From: Daejeonella sp.
GTDB lineage: Bacteria > Bacteroidota > Bacteroidia > Sphingobacteriales > Sphingobacteriaceae
Assembly: GCF_030684675.1 (NCBI RefSeq)
Contig: NZ_JAUXXZ010000016.1
Location: forward strand, 62,001 to 126,000
DNA length: 64,000 bases
Direction of reading: 5' to 3'
Shown here piece by piece: positions 35,366-44,387 of this stretch (positions are counted from its first letter, which is position 1; each line of letters starts with the position of its first letter). Position numbers and translations under genes: made by a program. A model generated the notes under the pieces. That model ran no database searches and was not told the DNA's origin. It saw nothing but the letters and a program-made list of their open reading frames with translations.

Positions 35366-35611
35366 ATGAAACAAGTTCCACTTTCAGAATTAAATCAGGA
35401 AGATCTATTGAAAAAAGAAAAAACCCTGAAAGCTGCCAGTACTGTTCTGGGCGGGATGCTGGTGGTATTAGCCGCTGCCTCAGTTTATCTTTTATGTCTG
35501 CAAGGATTCTCCGTGTTTTCTGTCCTGCCAGTAGCTTTCCTACCTATGTTTATAATCAATGTTACAAATCTAAAGAAAATACAGGCTGAAATTGCTTCCA
35601 GAAATACCTGA
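35366..35611 (+). CDS. Small membrane protein, hypothetical
   Basis: 81 residues with a charged N-terminus followed by two membrane helices (about 23-45 and 49-68) and a short basic tail. This layout is common among unnamed Bacteroidota membrane proteins. It lies about 70 bp upstream of the penicillin acylase gene on the same strand and might be co-transcribed. Function unknown. Confidence 0.6.
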   Translation: MKQVPLSELNQEDLLKKEKTLKAASTVLGGMLVVLAAASVYLLCLQGFSVFSVLPVAFLPMFIINVTNLKKIQAEIASRNT

Positions 35612-35686
35612 AAATCTGTTTTCGATCCATTTTCCTGATTCTTCCCTCGTTCAAAAGCATTATATTTAGCTTTAAATATTGTGCTG

Positions 35687-37876
35687 ATGATTCGTATCAC
35701 ATTCATTCTCATTTTCATTTTAGCATCGGGATTCTCAACCGGGCCTGTACTTAATTCCCTCAGTGAAAGTGAACGATGGAACAGGCATGCTTCCAATACT
35801 GAAATCATAAGAGATGATTTTGGAGTACCGCATATTTATGGTAAAACCGATGCAGATGCTGTTTTTGGCTTATTATATGCCCAATGTGAGGATGATTTTA
35901 ATCGTGTAGAGCAGAATTATATCTGGGCTACCGGCAGATTAGCAGAACTGGATGGCGAAAATGCCATTTACAGTGATCTCCGTGCAAAGTTATTCATGAC
36001 GCAGAAAGAAGCAGAAATCAAGTATCAGAATAGTCCCCAATGGCTTAAAAATCTTTGCCTTGCCTTTACAGATGGCATCAATTTCTATCTGGCAAAGCAT
36101 CCTGAAGTAAAACCCAAATTATTAACACGCTTTGAACCCTGGATGCCCATGTATTTCAGTGAAGGATCAATTGGTGGTGATATAGAAAAGGTTTCAACTA
36201 GAAAACTTGGAGAATTTTACGGCAGACCGGATGCAAGTATGATCCCAAAAATTATGACGGGCTCAATACTTCTTAAAGACAATGAGCCGCGTGGTTCAAA
36301 TGGATTCGCTGTTTCGGGTAAATTAACCGAATCCGGTAATGCCATGCTGCTGATCAATCCGCATACCTCCTTTTTCTTTAGGGGCGAAGTTCATGTACAA
36401 AGTGAACAGGGACTCAATGCTTATGGCGCAGTAACATGGGGTCAATTTTTTATTTATCAGGGATTTAATGAAAAAACAGGATGGATGCACACTACATCTG
36501 ATGCAGATATTATTGATGAATTTGAAGAAACAATCTACAGAAATAAAAATGGTATCACTTATAAATATGGTAATGAATTACGGCCTGTCGACTCATTGGA
36601 AGTCGTTTTGAAATACAAAAAAGGTGACAATACCAGTTCAAAGAAATTTATGGTCTACCGCACGCATCATGGTCCGGTAACACATGCTTCAGGAAATAAA
36701 TGGCTGAGCACTGCCATGATGTGGGATCCTGTAAAAGCACTTCAGCAATCGTTTCTGCGTACTAAAAACTCCAATCAGAAGCAGTTCGATAAGATGATGA
36801 ACATACGTACAAATTCATCGAACAATACTGTTTATGCTGATGCTGATGGAAATATTGCTTATTACCACGGGAATTTCATTCCTAAAAGAGACACAAACTT
36901 TGATTATAAAAAACCTGTTGATGGTACTAATCCTAAAACAGATTGGAAAGGCCTGCACGATCTTAAGGACAATATATTTCTCCTAAATCCGGCAAGCGGC
37001 TGGATTCAGAACTGTAACTCTACCCCCTTTACCAGTGCCGGAGCATCAAGTCCGAAACCTGAGAACTATCCCGGCTATATGTCCTACTCCCCCGAGAATT
37101 ACCGGGGAGTCCACGCCATCTCATTGCTATCTAAGGCAAAAAATCTAACTATTGACAAGATGATTGAGCTTGCTTATGATCCTTATCTTCCGGGAGCAGA
37201 GGAATTGATCAGGGGACTGATACAAGCTTATGATAACCAACCGGTCAATAATGAGGAGATGAAAACGGCCATAAACCTGCTTAAAAACTGGGATTTTAAA
37301 GTATCCAGTGAATCAAAAGCCATGACTATCAGCCAGTTTTATCTGAACAGTTATATCAATTCCGGAAAAATCCCCGCAGGGACACACCTCATGGAGAAAG
37401 TAAATTATATGAGTTCAAAGTCGCCCGCTAAAGAACGTCTGGAAATATTTGCTAATAGTCTGGCCGATTTGAAACGGGATTTCGGCTCAGTAGAAACGGC
37501 ATGGGGAGAATTCAACCGCTATCAGCGAATTAATGGCGATATCAACCAGAATTTCAATGATGCATTACCCAGTATCCCAATTGGCATGGCCTCAGGTGAA
37601 TGGGGTGCATTGGCATCCTTCGGAACGAGGAAAGGTTCTGGTACTAAACGTCAATATGGAGTTGCGGGCAATAGTTTTGTTGCAGTAGTTGAATTCGGGG
37701 AAAAAGTTAAGGCCAAAAGCATGCTGGCAGGTGGTCAGAATGCTGATCCAAAATCAGTTCATTTCGATGATCAAATGCAGCGGTATGCCGATCGCAAGTT
37801 TAAAACCGTTGCCTTTTATCGGGAGGATGTACTTAAACGGGCTGAATCAAGGTATCATCCCGGAGACAAAAAATAA
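35687..37876 (+). CDS. Penicillin acylase family protein (Ntn hydrolase), exported
   Basis: 729 residues from ATG 35687 (a GTG two codons earlier is possible). A hydrophobic signal of about 20 residues precedes the alpha region (E-I-I-R-D-D-F-G-V-P-H-I-Y). The autoproteolytic site is G-S-N-G-F with nucleophile Ser204, which becomes the first residue of the beta chain. Members hydrolyse amides such as penicillins, aculeacin or acyl-homoserine lactones after self-cleavage in the periplasm. The S-N-G-F motif, rather than S-N-x-W, and the size resemble the aculeacin/AHL acylase branch. Substrate unproven. Confidence 0.9.
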   Translation: MIRITFILIFILASGFSTGPVLNSLSESERWNRHASNTEIIRDDFGVPHIYGKTDADAVFGLLYAQCEDDFNRVEQNYIWATGRLAELDGENAIYSDLRAKLFMTQKEAEIKYQNSPQWLKNLCLAFTDGINFYLAKHPEVKPKLLTRFEPWMPMYFSEGSIGGDIEKVSTRKLGEFYGRPDASMIPKIMTGSILLKDNEPRGSNGFAVSGKLTESGNAMLLINPHTSFFFRGEVHVQSEQGLNAYGAVTWGQFFIYQGFNEKTGWMHTTSDADIIDEFEETIYRNKNGITYKYGNELRPVDSLEVVLKYKKGDNTSSKKFMVYRTHHGPVTHASGNKWLSTAMMWDPVKALQQSFLRTKNSNQKQFDKMMNIRTNSSNNTVYADADGNIAYYHGNFIPKRDTNFDYKKPVDGTNPKTDWKGLHDLKDNIFLLNPASGWIQNCNSTPFTSAGASSPKPENYPGYMSYSPENYRGVHAISLLSKAKNLTIDKMIELAYDPYLPGAEELIRGLIQAYDNQPVNNEEMKTAINLLKNWDFKVSSESKAMTISQFYLNSYINSGKIPAGTHLMEKVNYMSSKSPAKERLEIFANSLADLKRDFGSVETAWGEFNRYQRINGDINQNFNDALPSIPIGMASGEWGALASFGTRKGSGTKRQYGVAGNSFVAVVEFGEKVKAKSMLAGGQNADPKSVHFDDQMQRYADRKFKTVAFYREDVLKRAESRYHPGDKK

Positions 37877-37888
37877 AAAAATATACAG

Positions 37889-38809
37889 ATGAAAAAAATT
37901 TTTAAGACCATTCTTTATTCCACTATGCTGTTTAACATCAATGCTGTGAATGCACAAGAGATCATACCCCTTTACGATGCTGAAATCCCAAACAGTAAAC
38001 CTGCCCCCAATAAAGAAAAATCTGTTATGGGTGCTGACGGAGTTCTGCGGATCAGTAACGTTTCCATTCCGACACTAAGTATTTACAAGCCGGAAAAATC
38101 CCTTGATAAGGGTGCTGCAGTGATTATTTGTCCGGGTGGCGGGTACAAGATCCTGGCTGCCTCCCATGAGGGTGCTGATGTAGCCATGGAACTGAATAAA
38201 TGGGGCATCACGGCCTTTGTTTTAAAATATCGAATCCCGAATGACACTACTATGCAGGATAAGTCTATCGGGCCATTACAGGATGCCCAACGGGCAATAC
38301 AAATGGTTCGGGAACGTGCTGCCGAATGGAATATTGATCCCCAAAAAATTGGAATTATGGGCTTCTCAGCAGGTGGGCATCTTGCAGCCAGTGCTTCCAC
38401 AAGGTTCAGTGAAATAGTGATTGCGAATCCGAAAAACACTTCTTTAAGACCTGATTTCTCGATTCTGATCTACCCGGTAATCAGTTTTATGGAAGGGATC
38501 ACCCATAAGGGAAGCAGGGAAAATTTACTTGGAAAAAATCCGGATCTTAAAATTCTGGAAAAATATTCCAATGAACTGGCAGCGGGTGCTAAAACTCCGC
38601 CGGCATTTTTGGTACATGCAGGTGATGATGCTTCTGTTCCTGTAAAAAACAGCATTGTTTATTATGAAGCACTACTGAAGCATAAGATTTATAGCAATAT
38701 GATCATTTATCCCAAAGGAGGGCACGGTTTTGGCATGAAGAATAAAACCAGTGCAATTCAATGGATGAACCAGTTAAAAGATTGGATAAGCGATAACAAG
38801 TTCCTGTAA
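37889..38809 (+). CDS. Exported alpha/beta hydrolase (BD-FAE/acetyl-esterase type)
   Basis: 306 residues with a signal peptide (ends V-N-A-Q). It has the oxyanion region I-I-C-P-G-G-G-Y, nucleophile elbow G-F-S-A-G-G-H, Asp in H-A-G-D-D-A-S-V-P and His in G-G-H-G-F-G. The pattern fits the bifunctional feruloyl and acetyl xylan esterase-like group. It likely deacylates plant or other polysaccharides in the periplasm. It starts 12 bp after the acylase stop, so both are probably in one operon. Confidence 0.87.
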   Translation: MKKIFKTILYSTMLFNINAVNAQEIIPLYDAEIPNSKPAPNKEKSVMGADGVLRISNVSIPTLSIYKPEKSLDKGAAVIICPGGGYKILAASHEGADVAMELNKWGITAFVLKYRIPNDTTMQDKSIGPLQDAQRAIQMVRERAAEWNIDPQKIGIMGFSAGGHLAASASTRFSEIVIANPKNTSLRPDFSILIYPVISFMEGITHKGSRENLLGKNPDLKILEKYSNELAAGAKTPPAFLVHAGDDASVPVKNSIVYYEALLKHKIYSNMIIYPKGGHGFGMKNKTSAIQWMNQLKDWISDNKFL

Positions 38810-38939
38810 AGCAGAATCTTTAAAACTATCCTTAAAAATAAATTTTAACATGGCACTCATATTAGAATGCCTGTCATCCGCATAAATAAAACTTTGACAG
38901 CTCTCTTAACGTAAATATCAAAGGCCTAAAAAACAAAAA

Positions 38940-39653
38940 ATGTATATTAATGAAGTAGAAAGAGTACAGGCGGTTCAGCGATATCTTGATTTCAATCTGG
39001 AGAGACAGAAAGATCTTCAGGAGATTGTAATGCTCGCTTCTGTAATCTGCAATAGCCCTATTGCTCTAATTACACTAATGGATTATGATGTACAACTGAT
39101 CAAAGCGAAAGTTGGAGTTGACGTTGAAGAGATGCCAAGAAACACCTCGTTTTGTACCCATGCAATTCAGATTGACAAGATCATGGTAGTAAAAGATGCG
39201 ACTAAGGATGTCAGGTTTGCAAATGCACCAGTTGTTGTCAATAATCCACATATCCGCTTTTACGCCAGTGCAAATCTAAAATCGTATGATGGATTTAACG
39301 TTGGCACCTTGTGTGTTTACGACACCAAACCAAAAGATCTGACAGCACAGCAATTGGAATGTCTTGGAGCGCTTGCTAATCAGGTAAGTCATATCATGGA
39401 ACTTGACCGAAGTTTAAACCAACTAAAGAAGCAACACGACTCACTTCGGGAAATTGCCCGCATTCAGTCGCATGAGATCCGACAGCCAGTTGCCTCTATT
39501 TTGGGTTTAATAGCCCTGATGAAAGAGTCTTTAGCTTCCAATGATTCTGAATGCATAGATCTTCTCGAAGTATCAGCCAATCAGTTAGATGAACGCATCA
39601 GAACTATGGTTAATCATATAAACGATCAGGAATCTGATTATACACCGGCATAA
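38940..39653 (+). CDS. GAF domain protein with HisKA-like helix but no ATPase domain
   Basis: 237 residues. An N-terminal GAF domain (about 10-155, including N-T-S-F-C-T-H-A-I and G-T-L-C-V-Y-D) is followed by a histidine-kinase dimerisation helix with an intact H-box, S-H178-E-I-R-Q-P. The protein ends about 60 residues later without an HATPase domain. It could be a phosphotransfer or dimerisation partner, a sensor that regulates another kinase, or a truncated kinase. The frame ends cleanly and no ATPase remnant follows. No response regulator lies next to it. Confidence 0.82.
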   Translation: MYINEVERVQAVQRYLDFNLERQKDLQEIVMLASVICNSPIALITLMDYDVQLIKAKVGVDVEEMPRNTSFCTHAIQIDKIMVVKDATKDVRFANAPVVVNNPHIRFYASANLKSYDGFNVGTLCVYDTKPKDLTAQQLECLGALANQVSHIMELDRSLNQLKKQHDSLREIARIQSHEIRQPVASILGLIALMKESLASNDSECIDLLEVSANQLDERIRTMVNHINDQESDYTPA

Positions 39654-39731
39654 GTTAGTATCAATAATTCATCATGCCTGAGATCTGGCTGTTCTGTCTG
39701 ATATCTGAATATTTTTTTTAATTTCAGCCCG

Positions 39732-40652
39732 ATGAAATTTTTGCTGCCTGTCTTCTCATTTTTTCTTTCCTTATTGTTTATATCCTGTGGCCATATCAGC
39801 AAGATAAACGAAGAACCGGCTCCGACATTCACCGCTATAAAAGGGATCAAATACACCGAAATAAAACGCCGCTTTAACAACGGACTTTCATTCACTGAGC
39901 AGGGATTTCAACTGGAACCTGAATGGAATATCTATTTTAATGCTGATGACTCTGTTAGGATCTACAGTTCGGAGAAGAAACAATACATGACCTATCGCAT
40001 ATTTCACAGCCATAAAGCACTTTTTCAGTTTGCCCGTGAATGGTTCAGAGTAAGACATGTGAGTAAAGACAGTTTGATTTTCCAGGTTATGGAACTGGAA
40101 TCCAGGGCCGTGATGGAGGATCTTTCTACTATTACCATGACTCTTTATTCTGATGACTACATCAAAAATGTGCTCAAAACTACAGCTGAGAAGCTGAAAG
40201 CACCTTCAAAGGAAGATAGTTTATTTATTAAATACCGTGCAATACAGGCAAATTCTGATCTGGATAGTGCATTTGCCGCGCGAAATCCAGTTAAACTGAC
40301 AAGCAAAAGTAAAATAAGCTCTGTCGAAAAGATTATGCCAAGTCTTGACCCATATTTAGGCCATGTCAATCGGTCTGAAGAATACCTTTATCCGGAATAC
40401 CGGATAAAGATCGACAAGGCTTATCAGGATTTTCAATATTCATTTTCGGTACTAGTTGATCACAATGGCAGGATGCATTTCAAACAATTTCTGGTCGCTG
40501 TTGAACCCGAATTCATCGAAACCAAAACAAAAGTGGCAAAGGGAATAATTGATGTCTATCTGCGAAATACCCTGGATATCATTCCTGGAAATACCCTTGG
40601 TTTTCCACATTCAAGTGTGATCAATTTGCATGTTATTGGGAGGAAACCATAA
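39732..40652 (+). CDS. Hypothetical lipoprotein with TonB-C-like end
   Basis: 306 residues. The signal ends in the lipobox L-F-I-S-C. The N-terminal two thirds is unrecognised, with a Y-F-N-A-D-D-S-V-R-I-Y strand and helical stretches. The C-terminal region (about 225-306: F-S-V-L-V-D-H-N-G-R-M-H-F-K-Q, then V-I-N-L-H-V-I-G) is weakly reminiscent of TonB C-terminal-like domains. A lone gene followed by a MITE-like repeat. Function unknown. Confidence 0.62.
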   Translation: MKFLLPVFSFFLSLLFISCGHISKINEEPAPTFTAIKGIKYTEIKRRFNNGLSFTEQGFQLEPEWNIYFNADDSVRIYSSEKKQYMTYRIFHSHKALFQFAREWFRVRHVSKDSLIFQVMELESRAVMEDLSTITMTLYSDDYIKNVLKTTAEKLKAPSKEDSLFIKYRAIQANSDLDSAFAARNPVKLTSKSKISSVEKIMPSLDPYLGHVNRSEEYLYPEYRIKIDKAYQDFQYSFSVLVDHNGRMHFKQFLVAVEPEFIETKTKVAKGIIDVYLRNTLDIIPGNTLGFPHSSVINLHVIGRKP

Positions 40653-40693
40653 GAATTGATTTAAGCAATTAACAGCAAAAAGACTCGATAATT

Positions 40694-41126
40694 TAATGCT
40701 AGTTCGATATTATGAAGGGAAAATTATACGGTTAAATTGGTGGGATAAGGCTCTGGTAGACATTAATTTAATTTTTGAAAGCAATAGCTGTGTGTTATAG
40801 GCTAGTTCAGCCCTTTCCTCCGGAGTAGTTCCGGCAAGAAATCGCGTTCTATTTCAAATACCAACAGCCGGAAGCTACCTCCTCCGGCAAGGTTTATTTT
40901 ACCCGGTGTTGTATTTCATTGGAACGGGCAGCCCGGCAATAGGACCACCTGCCATTTGAAATAAACCTGGGTGGCAGCTGTAGTTTTTTTGCAATACTAG
41001 TTTTTCATGATATAAATTAAATCTGTTGCAAAAAACTACTGCAGAACACTGGACTGGTATGACCGAAGAAAACAGACCTTGCTTTCTAAAACAAAAGAAA
41101 ATTATTCAATAATCGAACTCACGTTA
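40694..41126. mobile_element. MITE-like element, copy 3 (longest)
   Basis: 433 bp between TAATGCTAGTTCGATA and AATCGAACTCACGTTA (more diverged inverted ends). The left 260 bp matches copies 1 and 2, including hairpin GCCGGA...TCCGGC at 40867-40888. About 120 bp of extra sequence follows before the shared right end. It lies between convergent genes, and its right end abuts the holA stop codon at 41128-41130. Confidence 0.7.
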
Positions 41127-41127
41127 T

Positions 41128-42159
41128 TTAGTGGATGATCTTAAACATAAGCTCTTTCATCAGGTCGCCTTGTTCTGTATTTCCACTTGCATCAACTCCC
41201 TTGGTTTTCAGATCACACTCCCTTAAATAACTAATCACCCGAAACACCTTCTCTTTACTGTAATTTCTGGCCGCCTGTTCATATTCCCTCACAAAGAAAG
41301 GGGCTATTCCCAATGCACTTGCTAAACCCTGAGGGGATTTGTCGCCAGCATAATGATACTTTAATACTTTAGTAAAATATGAGTTAAGAGCCCCCAGCAG
41401 GAGTTGGATTGGGTTATTCTTCGGATTTTCTGCAAAATAATTAATGATTTGATTCACTTTAAATGCATCCTTTCTGGCAATCGCATTCTGAAGTTCAAAT
41501 ACATTGTACTCCTTACTAATGCCGATATTATTCTGAATATCATTGACACTGATCTCCTGCCCCGCTTTCACGTTCAGCATCAGCTTTTCGAGTTCGTTAG
41601 CCACTTTAGAAAGATCATTCCCCAGGTATTCGGCCATCAGAGCCGAAGCCTGAATCTGAATTGAATAACCCTTTTCACGGACAAATCCCTCAATCCAGCC
41701 GGGAACTTTATTCTCATGAATTGATGCAGATTCGAAAATAATACCCTTTTTTTCTATGGCTTTATATGTTTTCTTCCGCTTATCAAACTTTCCGTTCCGG
41801 TAACAAAATACGAGAATAGTACTTGGAAGGGGATTTTCAAAATAGCTTAACAAAGGATCTGCCGACTTCTTATCATCATCCCCATCTTTGCCCCATTTCA
41901 AATCCTGTGCTTCTTTTACCAAAACCACCTGATAATCACTCATCATCGGATACCGTTTGGCAGCATTCAGAATACTCATCAGGTCGGAATCCTTACCATA
42001 AAAAATAGTTTGATTAAAACCTTTTTCGGCTGCAGAAAGCACGCTTTCTTCTATATAATCACTAATCTGATCAATGTAGAATGATTCTTCGCCATGCAGT
42101 AGATAAACCGGCTTAAACTTCCGGTTTTTCAGGTCTTTAATAAGTTCGTTGCTATTCAT
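41128..42159 (-). CDS. holA: DNA polymerase III subunit delta
   Basis: 343 residues from the ATG at 42159 (the frame reaches 42189, but M-N-S-N-E-L-I-K-D-L is the usual type of start). HolA features: P-V-Y-L-L-H-G-E-E-S-F-Y-I-D, a central V-V-L-V-K-E-A-Q-D strand and a helical C-terminal collar region (N-P-I-Q-L-L-L-G-A-L). Delta opens the sliding clamp within the clamp loader. The divergent gene is an HSDR_N protein, an arrangement I associate with Bacteroidota holA loci. Confidence 0.9.
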   Translation of the reverse strand: MNSNELIKDLKNRKFKPVYLLHGEESFYIDQISDYIEESVLSAAEKGFNQTIFYGKDSDLMSILNAAKRYPMMSDYQVVLVKEAQDLKWGKDGDDDKKSADPLLSYFENPLPSTILVFCYRNGKFDKRKKTYKAIEKKGIIFESASIHENKVPGWIEGFVREKGYSIQIQASALMAEYLGNDLSKVANELEKLMLNVKAGQEISVNDIQNNIGISKEYNVFELQNAIARKDAFKVNQIINYFAENPKNNPIQLLLGALNSYFTKVLKYHYAGDKSPQGLASALGIAPFFVREYEQAARNYSKEKVFRVISYLRECDLKTKGVDASGNTEQGDLMKELMFKIIH

Positions 42160-42781
42160 TTTGCTCTTCGAAATTACGAAATAATGCAATCACTGTTGCC
42201 TGGTTAAAATAAATTTTGAAATAAAATAGCCATTTAGATTCTATTTAGAATGTTTTTGTTGTCCCATAAAAAGCAAGTCCCACTTCATCATGGTATCATT
42301 TTTTTTACTTCTTTCACTGACTTAAAACTTGCATTATTTTACCTATACTGACAGAATTGTTCATAAGCTTTGGCCTTAGCACAAAATCTCCGTCAACGTT
42401 TTTTTCCTCCGCCCAGGGCGGATGGTGCGGCAGGCACAGACCAAGCCAAAGCATTAACTTTAATAGCATTCCCGAACCTTCGGGACAGCGGCGGCATTTA
42501 TTCGTTTTTGTCTATTGTTTTTTAAGGCACTCATGGTCTCGTCGTACCTCCTCGGCATGTTTCTTTTCTGCCCGTCCGAACGGGTTTATCCGGGCGGGCT
42601 GCAGGAAAAGAAAAGAGAAAAATTATTAGACGTAAATAAGTTCATTATTTCTACAATTATAATTACCCCGGACACCAATGATAATGCGATTCTTCAAACT
42701 ACATTTCAAGTTTAATCTAATATTTTAAAATTATATCCCTGGGATGCCCCAGATTAAAATCATTTTGTGAAATTTACTGCA
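42160..42781. other. 622-bp gap with three GC-rich palindromes, possible decayed gene
   Basis: No credible gene. GC-rich palindromes lie at 42409-42421 (CCGCCCAGGGCGG), 42470-42485 (TCCCGAACCTTCGGGA) and 42570-42599. The DNA between them has short protein-like stretches on the minus strand (for example A-E-K-K-H-A-E-E-V-R-R-D-H-E-C-L near 42520-42570) interrupted by stops, suggesting a degraded coding sequence that has collected palindromic inserts. Confidence 0.45.
42570..42599. repeat. GC-rich palindromic element, same family as the tRNA inserts
   Basis: GCCCGTCCGAACGGG joined through TTTAT to CCGGGCGGGC. The reverse complement matches the 9560 and 11754 inserts except in the loop. Confidence 0.75.
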
Positions 42782-43237
42782 ATGTTCAAACCCGGCCCAT
42801 TAAATCTCCCGTCCTATTCACTTAAGATTAAAGAGGAAAACGGAATAAGCTATATTTTTGATGAGATCCGAAAAAAGTATTTGGTTCTCACCCCCGAAGA
42901 ATGGGTCAGACAACATTTGATTCAGTTTCTGATCAGGGACAAGAAATACCCGCGATCACTGATCAGACTGGAAGGAGGATTGAAACTGAACAGCCTTCAG
43001 AAACGCTCAGACATTCTACTCTTCAACAGGCATGGGGAAAAGGTCTTGCTTGTTGAATGCAAAGCACCCTCTGTCAAGATTAACCAGGATACCTTTGACC
43101 AGATTGCACGATATAATTTTGTACACAAGGTACCCTGGCTATTAGTCAGCAATGGATTACAGCATTTCTGCTGTGAGATTGATTTTGAAAAACAATCGTA
43201 CAGATTTGCAGAGGAATTGCCGGAATACTCCGGCTGA
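42782..43237 (+). CDS. Solitary HsdR N-terminal (HSDR_N) nuclease-fold protein
   Basis: 151 residues from ATG 42782 (a GTG at 42767 would add five). It contains the PD-(D/E)xK core: R-S-D-I-L-L-F followed by V-L-L-V-E-C-K-A-P, as in the N-terminal nuclease domain of type I restriction HsdR subunits. No helicase, HsdM or HsdS is present. Stand-alone HSDR_N proteins are common in Bacteroidota and their function is not established; DNA repair or RNA/DNA cleavage is possible. Divergent from holA. Confidence 0.85.
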   Translation: MFKPGPLNLPSYSLKIKEENGISYIFDEIRKKYLVLTPEEWVRQHLIQFLIRDKKYPRSLIRLEGGLKLNSLQKRSDILLFNRHGEKVLLVECKAPSVKINQDTFDQIARYNFVHKVPWLLVSNGLQHFCCEIDFEKQSYRFAEELPEYSG

Positions 43238-43453
43238 ACATCCAAAAATAAAATTTTGAGATCCGGATTATTGATTATCATTCACAGGAATGTTCTATCT
43301 TTAGAAATATTCAGGCATAAATTTTGATATAAAAAACTATATTAGCTAATAGATCAAAATGACCGATCTATTTATAATCTGATTAACCCTCACTCGTTCT
43401 AAATTCACCTCTTAACAGGTGGCCATTACTTGTGTTCAACAACTTAAGTATAT

Positions 43454-44191
43454 ATGGCCATTCTGATTTTTTTTATTGCCCATTGGTTTCTCTCTCTGTT
43501 CTTTCAGACTTTTTTCCAGCACCGTTATGCCTCACACCGGATGTTTACGATGTCGAAAGGCTGGGAACGCATTTTTTATTTTATGGCATTTATTTTTGAA
43601 GGGGCTTCCTTTTTAAACCCCCGTGCCTATGCCATGATGCACAGAGAGCATCATGCTTATAGTGATACAGAGAAAGATCCGCATTCACCTCATTTTTTTA
43701 CTGATGTATTTCAACTGATGAAAGCCACAATCATCACTTTCCGTGATCATTTAAAGCGTACCAAAGATCCGGAGGCTCGTTTTCAGGGCTATTATCCTGA
43801 ATGGCCATTAATTGACCGGATTGGATCCTCTATCGCGTCCAGACTCCTGTTTGGGGCAGCTTATACCTGGTTTTATATCGAATTTGTTCCAAAAGGCTCG
43901 GAATGGATGTTTTTTCTGCTTCCAATCCATTATCTTATGGGACCATTGCATGGTGCAATTGTGAACTGGTGCGGACATAAATACGGTTATTCCAATTTCG
44001 ACAATAAAGACAAATCAAAGAACACTACCCCCTTCGATTTTCTGATGCTTGGAGAATTATTTCAGAACAATCACCATCGCTATCCTAATAGTGCAAATTT
44101 CGGCAAGAAATGGTTTGAAATCGATCCGGTATATCCGGTTATGAAGCTAATGGATACCATGGGAATCATTCACTTAAAAAAGGCTGTCTGA
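43454..44191 (+). CDS. Acyl-CoA desaturase (membrane fatty acid desaturase)
   Basis: 245 residues, mostly membrane-embedded. Three histidine boxes that bind the di-iron centre are intact: H-R-Y-A-S-H-R, H-R-E-H-H-A-Y-S and N-N-H-H-R-Y-P. The pattern is that of delta-9 type desaturases, which introduce a cis double bond into acyl chains and so adjust membrane fluidity. It is shorter than stearoyl-CoA desaturases with a cytochrome b5 tail, so a separate electron donor is needed. Monocistronic. Confidence 0.9.
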   Translation: MAILIFFIAHWFLSLFFQTFFQHRYASHRMFTMSKGWERIFYFMAFIFEGASFLNPRAYAMMHREHHAYSDTEKDPHSPHFFTDVFQLMKATIITFRDHLKRTKDPEARFQGYYPEWPLIDRIGSSIASRLLFGAAYTWFYIEFVPKGSEWMFFLLPIHYLMGPLHGAIVNWCGHKYGYSNFDNKDKSKNTTPFDFLMLGELFQNNHHRYPNSANFGKKWFEIDPVYPVMKLMDTMGIIHLKKAV

Positions 44192-44329
44192 TTGTTTAGG
44201 ACTTAAGTTCCCTTTTAGCCTTAAGTCTTATTTCAATCAGCCAAATCAAAGCAATTTTATAGATTAAATTAAAACGAGGACTTTCGCCTTCCGAAATAAA
44301 TTTAACCCTGCGATTATTTTTATATACCT

Positions 44330-44337
44330 TACCTTTG
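44330..44337 (+). promoter_or_regulatory. -7 box of the hybrid kinase gene
   Basis: TACCTTTG matches TAnnTTTG, 50 bp upstream of the ATG at 44388. No consensus -33 is seen. Confidence 0.45.
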
Positions 44338-44387
44338 ATTATTCCTGATCGAAATTAGTATTATAATTTTCTATTTGATTGTTAACA

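Noticed and set aside
42357-42715. Two overlapping plus-strand frames of 90 and 66 codons
   Set aside because: They run through GC-rich palindromes and low-complexity DNA, with no family resemblance or start context.
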